This document shows, one piece after another, positions 30,022 through 43,394 of a stretch of DNA of 64,000 nt. How positions within the stretch are numbered: the first letter of the stretch is position 1; each line of letters starts with the position of its first letter. The position numbers and the translations under genes are program-made. The stretch is from Procambarus clarkii (lineage: Eukaryota > Arthropoda > Malacostraca > Decapoda > Cambaridae): contig NC_091152.1 in NCBI RefSeq assembly GCF_040958095.1, positions 16,521,541 to 16,585,540 on the forward strand. Reading direction: 5' to 3'. The notes below the pieces were generated by a model. The model made no database searches. It saw nothing but the letters and a program-made list of their open reading frames with translations, and was not told the DNA's origin.

Positions 30022-30925
30022 CAGCCCATCCTTGTAAACAAAGGCCAAGGTCCATTCCATGCACCTGTCAAACCCCTGTTTGTGAATGAAAGAGGTTTAC
30101 ACACGACTCTCAGCTGATGACGTTTGAACACTTTTTGAACAAGTGCTTCGCTGACGACTTTCGTTCGAACCACAATGCTGTAAGTGCTTCACCCAAGTAC
30201 TAGTAGTAGGCATCCATCAGTCTCGGGAAACTATGGTGTTGTGCTCTGGTTGTCGGTCTGGAGTGGCCTCTCCAGGGGCGCAAAGCCAGGGTAGGTTGAT
30301 ATAGAGGAGAAGCTGTTACTCAGGCAGCAGGTCTCCCCTCTCCAAGGCACCGAAAGTCTCCAATGGAAAGGCAAACGCCAATACGATTGGTTCCAGCGCC
30401 GTCACAGGAACTGTGAGTTCCGGAGTTGACCTCGAAGTTGGTGAAAAAAGGCACAGGGACTCCAAACCCGGAGACCGCCGTGGTCGGGGCCGGAGAAGAA
30501 CCACCCCATCAAGGGTAAGAACGACCCCAGCCTCCTGAAGCAGAGCCTGGGCCGCATGACCCTCGGGAGGTGGACGTCCCAGTCACGCACTAACGGGTTC
30601 CAGACAGAGATTGTCACAGCCCTCTTTCACCCGAGGCCGGCCTCCTTCAAGACCAAGCAGAAGGAAGATTGATATTTATTAAATACAACAATTATTACAA
30701 TTATCACAACAATTGTACTACAAATACAAATAATTGCCAACAGAACCTGAACACCTAACCTAACCAATGCCTATATATGCACAGTATGCTTATATATATA
30801 TTATAATAATTTATATTTGAGAAAATTCTTTTTTTGAATGAACAGCATGTTAAAATTTATGAATGCGTCTGGGGTCGACCGCTGGATGGAATGGACTTGG
30901 TCCGAGGACGGGTTGCTTGATTTCT
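30022..30925 (+). mobile_element. Partial copy of the foldback family F, split by an insertion
   Basis: Both 30022-30202 and 30715-30925 match consecutive parts of the right arm of the 34073-34777 palindrome (for example GGTTTACACACGACT and GTTAAAATTTATGA). Between them sits the unrelated insert at 30203-30714. Confidence 0.75.
30203..30714. mobile_element. 512-bp insert with 6-bp flanking repeats
   Basis: GTACTA occurs at 30197-30202 and 30715-30720, while the intact family F copy has it once at this place (34574-34579). So this insert made a 6-bp duplication. It begins GTAGTAGGCATCCATCAGTC. I do not recognise the family; no coding region is convincing. Confidence 0.65.
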
Positions 30926-31697
30926 TAGGGAGACCCTTTGGTTGCTTCCCTAGCTCTCACACATTGGTTGATCCATCGTTGTCGGCACAAAACTTTACTC
31001 CGTATGTAGGATACATGCAAGCTTATTAATTAGTATAAGTGGTATTACTGCAACAGTAATGGTGTACTGTTGTCTTATTTCATCCTTAGATGCATAATGA
31101 AGTGTGCAGCTTGTGACCTCTGTGCAGTAATGGTTTTATTAGTTTCTGTGCACACAGTGTCATTACTTAATTTGCTAAATTTCTTTAACTTCCAATGTAT
31201 TACTGTTTTTTTCTATGTTTCTTACCAGTTTCTAATTCCTTCTTTTCGAACTTGCAAGCACTTGGCCATTCCCTACTTGAATCTTGTACTTGTAATGAAG
31301 CTGTGACTTTCATTTAAGTGATTAAAAAGCCAACGTGCATTATTTTTCAACTAATATTGAAAATTTTCTTTCAAAACTTAGCCGTTATATTGTTATGGGA
31401 AGAGTCTACGTAGGGCAGTGTTGTGGAATAATGAAAACCCTTAGAGGGTGAAAGTTATAATCATAATTATCATAATCATAATTTTTATTGAAAAGAATGC
31501 GTGTACAAAGAACATAAGAGTAATGTACAGTTGTAGAGACAGGAGTTACACATACAGTACTAATGAAGCCACTATTATGGAAAGCGTTTTCGGGCAAGTT
31601 GTCGAAGGACACAGATAAAATCACTATCTTGTTACTTTCATCGTTTTAAGATGAATACTTGGAATATAGACGAGGTAATTATCTGTTGAGATGTTTG

Positions 31698-31755
31698 TAC
31701 TCGCTTATTTGTGCTTGTGGGGGTTGAGCTCTGGCTCTTTGATCCCGCCTCTGTA
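31698..31755 (-). repeat. LINE family B 3' tail scrap
   Basis: GTGGGGGTTGAGCTCTGGCT and TGATCCCGCCTC match the tail at 40250-40310. Confidence 0.7.
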
Positions 31756-32533
31756 GTACACGTCTCGTGCAAACACCACAACATTCTGAACACAGCCTGC
31801 CAGTTTAGCTGTCCTGTTTTCTCTCTTAAGAAATATTCTTTCTTGGAGAGAAATTTTGTCATTATCCAAATGCTGTCAAGTTTTATAAAGTCCTGGAAGT
31901 TTTGCTGATCACATATCACATATACCGGTATATGCTAATCTCACAAGACACGTGACCAGCCTGTACTCAGATGCCTTACCACTGTGCTTTTGAACTACAG
32001 TGACTTGCTGGATATTCACACTTGACCACCTTTGTCCCTACATGGTTCAGGAGCTTTCTTCAAATACTGAGAGTATAATTGAACATTTGGAATGTATCAT
32101 ACAGTAGGCAATATTGTACTGTAATAATAATTTGTTAAAGGTACAGTGCCACTATGACATTATAAAATACAGATTTGTTTGCCAAAATATTGCTCAAAAT
32201 AATAAATGTACATAATATTTGTTTACAACTTTTAAATTGTAGATTATGAATGGACTGGTAAGCTGTAGTAAGTTTAGCTGGGTATACTGCCATAACCCTA
32301 GTCAAAGTGTGCTAGCTAGTGTAGAGTATTTTGAGACTGCATAACACACTACTGATTGTGCTCATATAGAAGTGATGACAAATGTGTTAGAAGAGGTGAT
32401 GCATTATTTAGTTTGTAAAAAAAACAAGAAACTTAGTACTATTATATAAATGTCTATTTTCATGACTGACATTTTCTAATGTGACAGTGGAGATGGTAAT
32501 TGTGTTTTAACAATAAGTTGTTAGTGATGACTA

Positions 32534-32607
32534 GTGACAGGTTGTCAAGATTCAACACGTGACAGGTTGTCAAGATTCAACACGTGACAGGTTGTCAAGA
32601 TTCAACA
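32534..32607. repeat. Three tandem copies of a 25-bp unit
   Basis: GTGACAGGTTGTCAAGATTC plus AACAC is repeated exactly three times. Confidence 0.85.
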
Positions 32608-33061
32608 CTTTTTAAGTTTTATTTCAAAATCTTTATGATGTAAAAAACAAAAATACTTTTTATAATATCTGGCCTCTGCTGGTACTGCGTGAGCTTGTCG
32701 GTGCTATATTGTATATGTTCGATTATTTCACTTTGGGAGTCCTTGTGCTTACTGGGATTAAGGGTAACAGAATGCCTGCTTTAACAGGGTTGAAATTTTC
32801 ATAAAATCTGTTTCACTGCAAATGAAGATGATTTCATTCTTGTAATGCATTTTGTTAATCATTTTAATACTTCCATAAAGATTTTTAGTAAGTATTGTTT
32901 TATTAACTCATAATAGGGTACTGTTGTTAGTAGCTCTGTGGCTGGGAAGAATTTTAGCAATAAGGGATTCCTAGTTGGCAAAATGTTTCACCTCTGATAT
33001 ATATGATAAATCAATGAAAATGGTGTAAAGGAGATTAAGGAGACCCGTATGTAACTTTACT

Positions 33062-33328
33062 TTTATTTATTTATTTTATTTATTTATACAAGAATTGTTA
33101 CATTCTTGAACGGCCACTAGCATGCATAGCGTTTTGGGCAAGTCCTTAATCCTAATTTTCCCCGGAATACGACCTGCCAAATCGTTTAACGACCAGGTAC
33201 CCATTCACTGCTGTGTGAACAGGCTACAGTCATGGATTGGCGCCCAGTCATTCCTTCCCGGCCAGGATACGAACCCAGGCCAAAGCGCCGGGTGAGTGTC
33301 TTACCACTGCACCATGGGGACTGCTTGA
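33062..33328 (-). mobile_element. tRNA-derived SINE with AT-rich tail
   Basis: On the minus strand the head reads ATGGTGCAGTGGTAAGACAC with B box GGTTCGTATCC; the body follows to 33107 and ends in an (AAAT)n-like tail at 33062-33095. It is a different family from S and D. Confidence 0.75.
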
Positions 33329-33339
33329 TACCAGAAGGG

Positions 33340-33862
33340 GGAAGTCAATTACAAGAAACAGTAAGAGAAAAAGATTGGGCAGTAGACATAATGCCAACAC
33401 TAATACCCAAAGCTCATGTGAGCATGATAACTTCAACAACATATGGGTAGTTAGCCCATATGTGAGACCATTATGTAGCACCAGTGTGGAACCCACACCT
33501 TGTCAACACACGCCAAAAATCCTGAGGAACTTCAGAGTTTTCCCACTAGATTAGTGCCAGAATTGAGAGGGCTCAGCCATGAGAACAGGTTGAGAGAACA
33601 TATATGAGCCTGAGGGGGAATAAAGTTGACAAAGGTTGTCTACTGATATCAACTGGAAGTAGACAAGGGACATCAGGAGAAGATGGACATGCAGTCGAGC
33701 CATAGAGATGTAAGGAAGTCCTCGTTCCCTGCTCAAGTGGAGTGCATTGAAGGGAGACGATGTTGCAGCCAATTCCATCCACAACTTTTAAGAACAATTA
33801 TGATGAAAAGGTTAATGGTGAGAGGGGTAGTTTTCACCAGGTATATACCGGGAGGTCACCAG
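33340..33862 (+). pseudogene. Degenerate CR1-like LINE RT fragment
   Basis: In shifting frames it has VPELRGLSHENRLREHI and SHRDVRKSSFPAQVE, cognates of VPELRGMGYEERLREL and SHRDVRKFSFSVRVV in the intact LINE. Many frame breaks. Confidence 0.6.
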
Positions 33863-33879
33863 TGAGGTAAATGACTCAA

Positions 33880-34072
33880 ACCAAACTCCGTTTATGAATG
33901 AAAAACGGTTTACACACGACTTGCAACTGATTTTGTTCGAACACTTGCGGAACAAGTGCTTCACTGACTAATTTTGTTTGAACCACAACGCTGTAAACAG
34001 CCCGTCCTCCAAACAAAGACCCAAAAGTGATTCCATGCACCTGCTAAACCCCCTGTTTATGCAACCCGTCCT
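33880..34072 (+). repeat. Partial copy of foldback family F
   Basis: CGGTTTACACACGACTTGCA and GAACAAGTGCTTCACTGAC match the palindrome arm; 34003-34070 repeats its loop region. It directly abuts the palindrome. Confidence 0.7.
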
Positions 34073-34777
34073 CGACTCAAGTCCATTACATTCAGCGGTC
34101 AACCCCAAGGACGCATTCATAAATTTTAACTTGCTGTTCATTCAAAACGGGAAATTTCTCAAGTATAAATTAATATTATAATATATTAGCATATTGTGTA
34201 TATATAGGCATAGGATAGGTTAGGTTAGGTGTTTAGGTTCTGTTTGCGATTATTTGTATTTGTAGTACGTGGGTGAAGCGTTGAACCACAACGCCACAGC
34301 GTTGTGGTTCAAACAAAATTCGTCAGTAAAGCACTTGTTCCGGATATGTTCGAACGTCAGCAGTTGTGAGTCGTGTGTAAACCGTTTTTTCATTCAGCCC
34401 GTCCTCCAAACAAAGATCCAAAAGTGATTCCATGCACCCGCCAAACCCCCTGTATATGAATGAAAAGCGGTTTACACACGACTCACAACTGCTGACGTTC
34501 GAACATATCCGGAACAAGTGCTTCACTGACGAATTTTGTTTGAACCACAACGCTGTAAATGCTTCACCCACGTACTACAAATACAAATAATCGCCAACAG
34601 AACGTAAACACCTGACCTAACCTATCCTATGCCTATATATACACAATATGCTAATATATTATAATATTAATTTTTACTTGAGAAAATCCCCGTTTTGAGT
34701 GAACAGTATGTTAAAATTTATGATTGCGTCTGTGGGGTCGACTACTGGATGGAATGGACTTGAGTCGAGGACGGGTT
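34073..34777. mobile_element. 705-bp near-perfect palindrome (foldback family F)
   Basis: The left arm (34073-34396) and right arm (34457-34777) are inverted copies around a 60-bp loop. The termini AACCCGTCCTCGACTCAAGT and ACTTGAGTCGAGGACGGGTT are exact complements. No frame codes a recognisable protein. Scattered differences between arms show it is not a simple read artefact. Confidence 0.9.
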
Positions 34778-34794
34778 GGGGACAGAAATGGTTG

Positions 34795-34935
34795 GACACG
34801 TTTCCTTTCACCTAATGCCACTGTTCACCAAGCAGCCAGTAGGTACCCCAGGAGTTAGTCAGCTTGTTGTGGGCTTGCATCCTCGGCGGGGTCAGTAATT
34901 CGATTCCTGGGTGGGGGGGGGGGTGCCCTCGATAT
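34795..34935 (+). repeat. SINE body-like fragment
   Basis: TTTCCTTTCACCTAATGCCA, AGTAGGTACC and GAGTTAGTCAGC resemble the body of the family S/D SINEs, without the tRNA head. Confidence 0.5.
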
Positions 34936-35033
34936 AAGCCTAACGTGTATGAATACACTCTGGCTTCCTGCTCCCAACATAATTAATTATTATTCTAAAA
35001 TTAAATAACCAGAAAGTGGTGCCATCAGAGTAC

Positions 35034-35036
<3 letters not shown>

Positions 35037-35070
<34 letters not shown>

Positions 35071-35071
35071 T
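35037..35071. repeat. (ATT)n microsatellite
   Basis: About 12 uninterrupted ATT units. Confidence 0.9.
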
Positions 35072-35244
35072 TCTACCACAGACGTGGCCAGACATTTACA
35101 ATGCTAACCAGCATATATACATTTTCTTCTGTCCTCCATGGACAGGGTTAGAGATGTGCTAAACATATAGTTCAAGGGTTCATTGAACAATCAACCACAG
35201 AAGGTGATTCGGTGCTTTTAAAATGCTAAGCTAACCTACAGAGT

Positions 35245-36424
35245 ACTGAATATCAATGCGTACACAGACTGCATTTTCCTGGACTGCCAGAAAGCCTTTG
35301 ATACAGTACCCCATAAAAGGCTGTTACAAAAGTTGGAGCAACAGGCAGGAGTAAAAGGGAAGGTGCTCCAGTGGATAAGGGAGTACTTAAGCAACAGGAA
35401 ACAGCGAGTAACGGTGAGGGGGAAGACATCAGAGTGGCGAGATGTCACCAGCGGAGTCCCACAGGGCTCAGTACTTGGGCCCATCCTGTTTCTGACATGT
35501 AAATGATCTCCTAGAGGGAATAGACTCATTCCTCTCAATGTTTGCTGATGATGCAAAAATTATGAGAAAGAATCAAGACAGATGAAGATAGACAGAGACT
35601 ACAGGATGACCTGGACAAATTAGAGGAATGATCTAGAAAATGAAACGTTTAACTTAAAAGAAAAAAATTAAGTCAAGTGTAAAGTAAATGATGAAACTAG
35701 GCGAAGGGAGCAGAAGGCTGAACACAAGGTACCATCTGGGAGGTGAAATCCTGCAAGAGTCAAGTAGAGAGTATCTGGGATTTAATATCACACCGAACTT
35801 GTCCCCAGAGGCCCACATCAAAAGGATATCATCAGCGGCATATGCTAAATTAGCTAACATAAGAACTGCCTTTAGAAACTTGTGTAAGGAATCATTCATG
35901 ACCTTGTATACCACGTATGTCAGATCAATCCTGGAGTATGCAGCTCCAGCCTGGAATTCATACCTGGTTAAACACAAGACAAAGAAAGAGAATATTCAGA
36001 GGTATGCCGTCAGACTAGTTGCAGAACTAAGAGGTATGAGGTACGGGAGCTAAACCTGACGTCCCAGGAAGACAGAAGAGCAAGGGTAGATATGATCACC
36101 ACTTACAAAATTCTCAGGGGAATTGACAGAGTGGACAAAGACTAAGTATTTAACACGGGTGGACCACGGACAAGGGGACACAGGTGGAACCTTAGTACCC
36201 AAATGAGCCACAGAGACATTAGGAAGAATTTGTTCAGTGTCAGAGTAGTTAACGGATGGAATGCATTAGGTAGTGATGTGGTGGAGGCTGACTCCATACA
36301 CAGTTTCAAGTGTAAATATGATAGAGCCCAATAGGCTCAGGAATCTGTACACCGGTTGATTGACAGTTGAGAGGGGGACCAAAGAGCCAGAGCTCAACTC
36401 CGGCAAGCACAACTAGGTGAGTAC
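35245..36424 (+). mobile_element. CR1-like LINE family B, 5'-truncated and decayed
   Basis: It begins in the RT (GCCTTTGATACAGTACC, coding KAFDTVP) and runs through the FADDAK box to the 3' tail ending CAACTAGGTGAGTAC. Frames are broken at several points (near 35495, 35570 and 36050). It is an inactive relic, opposite in orientation to the intact LINEs. Confidence 0.85.
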
Positions 36425-36473
36425 AGAATTTCCAAACTTCCTATCGAGAAATACATAAACTCGTCCCAGTTGA

Positions 36474-36550
36474 ACAAATCCACAAGGGCCGTTACGAGGA
36501 TTCGAACCTGCGTCCGGGAGCATCCCAGACACTGCCTTAATCGACTGAGT
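36474..36550 (-). repeat. tRNA-like repeat fragment (family T)
   Basis: TGAACAAATCCACAAGGGCC and GGATTCGAACCTGCGTCC match 12590 and 22105. Confidence 0.7.
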
Positions 36551-36805
36551 TCTGAAATCGTCCCAATTACTGAAAAAAAATATCCGGAACACGAACCTAC
36601 ACACAGAAACCCAAAGCTAAATATAAGTAAGAATTAAAATCAAAACTGGTCTCGTCTTCACAAATGGGAAAGATGTCTCCACAAGGACCCATTTCCCGGC
36701 CCAGTCACGCTTATATTGGTAGCGGGCGATTTCCTGTTTAGGTTGGCCCGAACCGCTTGTGCTCAGTCTGACTTACCGAGTGAAAGATCAGTGTCGCAAG
36801 GAAGC

Positions 36806-37417
36806 CAACACTGACGTCTAAGATCAAGACGCCAACATTGACGTCTAAGATCAAGACGCCAACACTGACGTCTGAGATCAAGACGCCAACATTGACGTCT
36901 AAGATCAAGACGCCAACATTGACGTCTAAGATCAAGACGCCAACATTGACGTCTAAGATCAAGACGCCAACACTGACGTCTGAGATCAAGACGCCAACAC
37001 TGACGTCTAAGATCAAGACGCCAACACTGACGTCTGAGATCAAGACGCCAACACTGACGTCTGAGATCGCCAACACTGACGTCTGAGATCGCCAACACTG
37101 ACGTCTGAGATCGCCAACACTGACGTCTGAGATCGCCAACACTGACGTCTGAGATCGCCAACACTGACGTCTGAGATCAAGACGCCAATACTGACGTCTG
37201 AGATCGCCAACACTGACGTCTGAGATCAAGACGCCAACACTGACGTCTGAGATCAAGACGCCAACACTGACGTCTGAGATCAAGACGCCAACACTGACGT
37301 CTGAGATCAAGACGCCAACACTGACGTCTGAGATCAAGACGCCAACACTGACGTCTGAGATCAAGACGCCAACACTGACGTCTGAGATCGCCAACACTGA
37401 CGTCTGAGATCAAGACC
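36806..37417. repeat. Minisatellite with 27-bp and 22-bp units
   Basis: The units GCCAACACTGACGTCTGAGA+TC (22 bp) and the same with AAGAC (27 bp) alternate in blocks. Early copies carry TCTAAGATC and ATTGACGTC variants. Every unit has TGACGTC. The right end cuts directly into a LINE at 37418. Confidence 0.93.
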
Positions 37418-38040
37418 GTCAGACCAATCCTGGAGTATGCAGCTCCAGCCTGGAGTTCATACCTAGTTAAACACAAGACAAAGTTAGAGAAGATTCAACG
37501 GTATGCCACCAGGCTCGTCCCGGAACTGAGAGGTATGAACTAAGAGGAAAGGCTAAAGGAGCTGAACCTCACGCCCTTGGAAGACAGAAGAGCAAGGGTA
37601 GACATGATCACCACCTACAAAATTCTCAGGGGAATTGACAGGGTGGACAAAGACAAACTCTTCAGCACGGGTGGGACACGAACAAGGGGACACAGGTGGA
37701 AGCTGAGTACCCACATGAGCCACAGAGACGTTAGAAAGAATTTTTTCAGTGTCAGAGTGGTTAATAAATGGAATGCATTAGGAAGTGATGTGGTGGAGGC
37801 TGACTCCATACACAGTTTCAAGTGTAGATATGACAGAGCCCGATAGGCTCAGGAATCTGTACACCAGTTGATTGACGGTTGAGAGGCGGGACCAAAGAGC
37901 CAGAGCTCAACCCCCGCAAACACAACTAGGTGAGTACAACTAGGTGAGTACCAGTTGATTGACAGTTGAGAGGCGGGACCAAAGAGCCAGAGCTCAACCC
38001 CCGCAAGCACAAATAGGCGAGTACAAATAAGTGAGTACAC
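37418..38040 (+). mobile_element. CR1-like LINE family B, 5'-truncated, with duplicated tail
   Basis: It starts inside the RT (coding RPILEYAAPAWSSYL), has one stop at about 37540, and continues through SHRDVRKNFFSVRVVNKWNA to the 3' tail. The tail unit appears twice (37861-37936 and 37951-38028). Confidence 0.85.
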
Positions 38041-38328
38041 ACAGAGTACACGATAAATCTGAGAAGACATCACCGCGGACAGGTGTTGAGTTACCCAACT
38101 AATCTTGATTGATCTTCAAAATATTTTGTTTAAGTCAAACAGATTGTAAAGTGTAGTGGACTCTGGTGGGTGGAGGCGGCGTGTGGGGTGAGGACGCGAG
38201 CTGTAAGAGGTCACGTGCTTGGTGTAGGAATGTTGGGGTAGTTTGGCGGAGAGTCGTGACTCCTTGGGGAGGGAATTATCAGGGTGAAAGTGTTGTGGTT
38301 ATAGATTCAGCTACTCTGAAGAAGTTCC
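38041..38328. other. No feature seen
   Basis: Unassigned sequence between a LINE tail and a 56-bp tandem repeat. Confidence 0.4.
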
Positions 38329-38610
38329 AAGTAGCACGGGCTATGGTGAGCCCGTAGTGGACTTACCTGGCACAGGAGCGGGGCAAGTAGCACGGGCTAT
38401 GGTGAGCCCGTAGTGGACTTACCTGGCACAGGAGCGGGGCAAGTAGCACGGGCTATGGTGAGCCCGTAGTGGACTTACCTGGCACAGGAGCGGGGCATGT
38501 AGCACGGGCTATGGTGAGCCCCGTAGTGGACTTACCTGGCACAGGAGCGGGGCAAGTAGCACGGGCTATGGTGAGCCCGTAGTGGACTTACCTGGCACAG
38601 GAGCGGGGCT
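38329..38610. repeat. Five tandem copies of a 56-bp unit
   Basis: GTAGCACGGGCTATGGTGAG, CCCGTAGTGGACTTACCTGG and CACAGGAGCGGGGCAA repeat at a 56-bp period. Each has the stem-loop ACGGGCT/AGCCCGT and, on the minus strand, CCAGGTAAGT, a consensus splice donor. Confidence 0.92.
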
Positions 38611-38849
38611 GGCGGGAAAGTGCCGAGTCATTACGACTATATAGCACAGGGAAGGGGGGGGGGGAGGTCAGGATGAGAATTTGGGATGGGACGGGGGGAA
38701 GGAATGGTGCCCAAACCGCTTGTGGACGGTCGGGGGATTGAACGCCGACCTGCATGAAGCGAGACCGTCGCTCTACCGTCCAGCCCAAGTGGTTGGGTAT
38801 TCAGCTCGGTGGGTTTGGTTTAGAGATGGGTTTAAAGCTATGGACAGAC
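38611..38849. other. No feature seen
   Basis: Contains a G-rich run near 38655. Nothing recognisable. Confidence 0.35.
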
Positions 38850-40183
38850 TTTGCTCCCACAAACTGCTCCTAAGTTCATTCAATTTTCCCACTACTCTCA
38901 CGCTAAATGAAAACTTTCTAACCCGAAACTTATGAAAGTTTCCAGCTTCCACCCGTGTCTCCTTGTTCTGTTGATACTCAGGGTGAACACTTCATCCATT
39001 TTCACTCTCAATCCCCCCTAAGTATCTTATACGTTCCTATCATGTCCCCCCTCTCTCTCCTTTTCTTTAGCGTCGTCAGGTTCAGTTCCCTCAGGCGTTC
39101 TTCATACCCCATCCCTCGTAACGCTGGGACGAGTCTCGTTGCAAACCTCTGAACCTTTTCCAGTTTCATTATATGCTTCTTCAGATGGGGACTCCATGAT
39201 GAGGCGGCATACTCTAAGACTGGCCTCACGTAGGCAGTGTAAAGCGCCCTAAATGCCTCCTTACTTAGGTTTCTGAATGATGTTCTAACTTTTGCCAGTG
39301 TAGAGTACGCTGCTGGCGTTATCCTATTTATATGTGCCTCAGGAGTTAGATTAGGTGTCACATCCACTCCCAGGTCTCTTTCTCGAATCGTTACAGGTAG
39401 GCTGTTCCCCTTCATTGTGTACTGTCCCTTTGGTCTCCTATCACCTGATCCCATTTCCATAACTTTACATTTGCTCGTGTTGAATTCCAGTAGCCATTTC
39501 TCTGACCATCTCTGCAATCTGTTCAGGTCCTCTTGGAGGATCCTGCAATCCTCATCTGTCACAACTCTTCTCATCAACTTTGCATCATCCGCAAACATCG
39601 ACATGTAGGACTCTACGCCTGTAAACATGTCGTTAACGTACCTTGGAAATAGAACTGGTCCCAGCACCGATCCTTGAGGTACTCCACTCGTTACTGTTCG
39701 CCAGTCCGACTTCTCGCCCCTTACCATTACTCTCTGGCTCCTTCCTGTTAGGTAGTTCCTTATCCATACTAGGGCTTTTCCGCTTACTCCTGCCTGCCTC
39801 TCAAGTTTGTATATTAATCTGTGCGATACTGTATCAAAGGCTTCTTGGCAGTCCAGAAATATGCAGTCTTCCCATCCTTCTCTGTCCTGCCTTATTCTTG
39901 TTACTTTATCATAGAATTCCTGAAGGTTTGTTAGGTAAGATTTCCCTGAACCCATTTTGGTGTTTATTTATCCACCTAATTTTCTCTAAGTGTGTTGTGG
40001 CCAGTCTTAACTTCATCAGTCTTTCAAGTACTTTACAGGGGATAATTGTCAGTGATACGGGTCTGTAGTTAAGTGCCTCCTCCCTATCTCCTTTCTTGAA
40101 AATTGGTGCCACACTTGCCCTCTTCCAGCAACTGGGCAGCTCTCTTTGTGTAAGTGTCTCATTAAAGTGTCATTCAGTAAGTG

Positions 40184-40184
<1 letters not shown>
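38850..40184 (-). mobile_element. CR1-like LINE family A, truncated at both ends
   Basis: The RT part is close to that of the intact LINE at 43.3-48.2 kb. Its 5' end abuts the (TG)n tract at 40185; its 3' end stops short of the family A tail. Confidence 0.85.
39008..40112 (-). pseudogene. CR1-like reverse transcriptase, truncated
   Basis: Two frames join near 39930. EALNYRPVSLTIIPCKVLER comes first, then FLDCQEAFDTVSH, TSGVPQGSVLGPVLF and the catalytic SMFADDAKLMRR, then RPVLEYAASSWSPHLKKH. A frame shift lies at the GFREILPNKP/GSGKSYLTNL junction, and the N-terminal endonuclease is missing. Dead copy of family A. Confidence 0.85.

Positions 40185-40234
<50 letters not shown>
40185..40234. 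repeat. (TG)n tract between two LINEs
   Basis: About 25 TG units. It joins the 3' tail of LINE B (40235) to the 5'-truncated LINE A (40184). Confidence 0.93.
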
Positions 40235-43316
<3,082 letters not shown>

Positions 43317-43394
43317 CACCTATATGTACTCACCTATATGTGCTTGCAGGATCGAGCATTGACTCTTGGATCCCGCCTTTCGAGCATCGGTTGT

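Larger units (their letters stand above)
30926..33060. other. Intergenic, no gene seen
   Basis: AT-rich DNA. It contains only a LINE tail scrap (31698-31755) and a small tandem repeat (32534-32607). Confidence 0.4.

Noticed and set aside
30316..30617. Minus-strand frames of 62-71 codons in the 512-bp insert
   Set aside because: No recognisable motif; likely chance frames in a dispersed repeat.
34210..34240. Telomeric (TTAGG)n tract
   Set aside because: Only two or three GGTTA-like units occur, and they are part of the foldback family arm.
36738..37397. 219-residue frame with SDVSVGVL repeats
   Set aside because: The 27-bp unit is a multiple of three, so the frame stays open by periodicity; 22-bp units shift it between frames. 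No family is recognisable.
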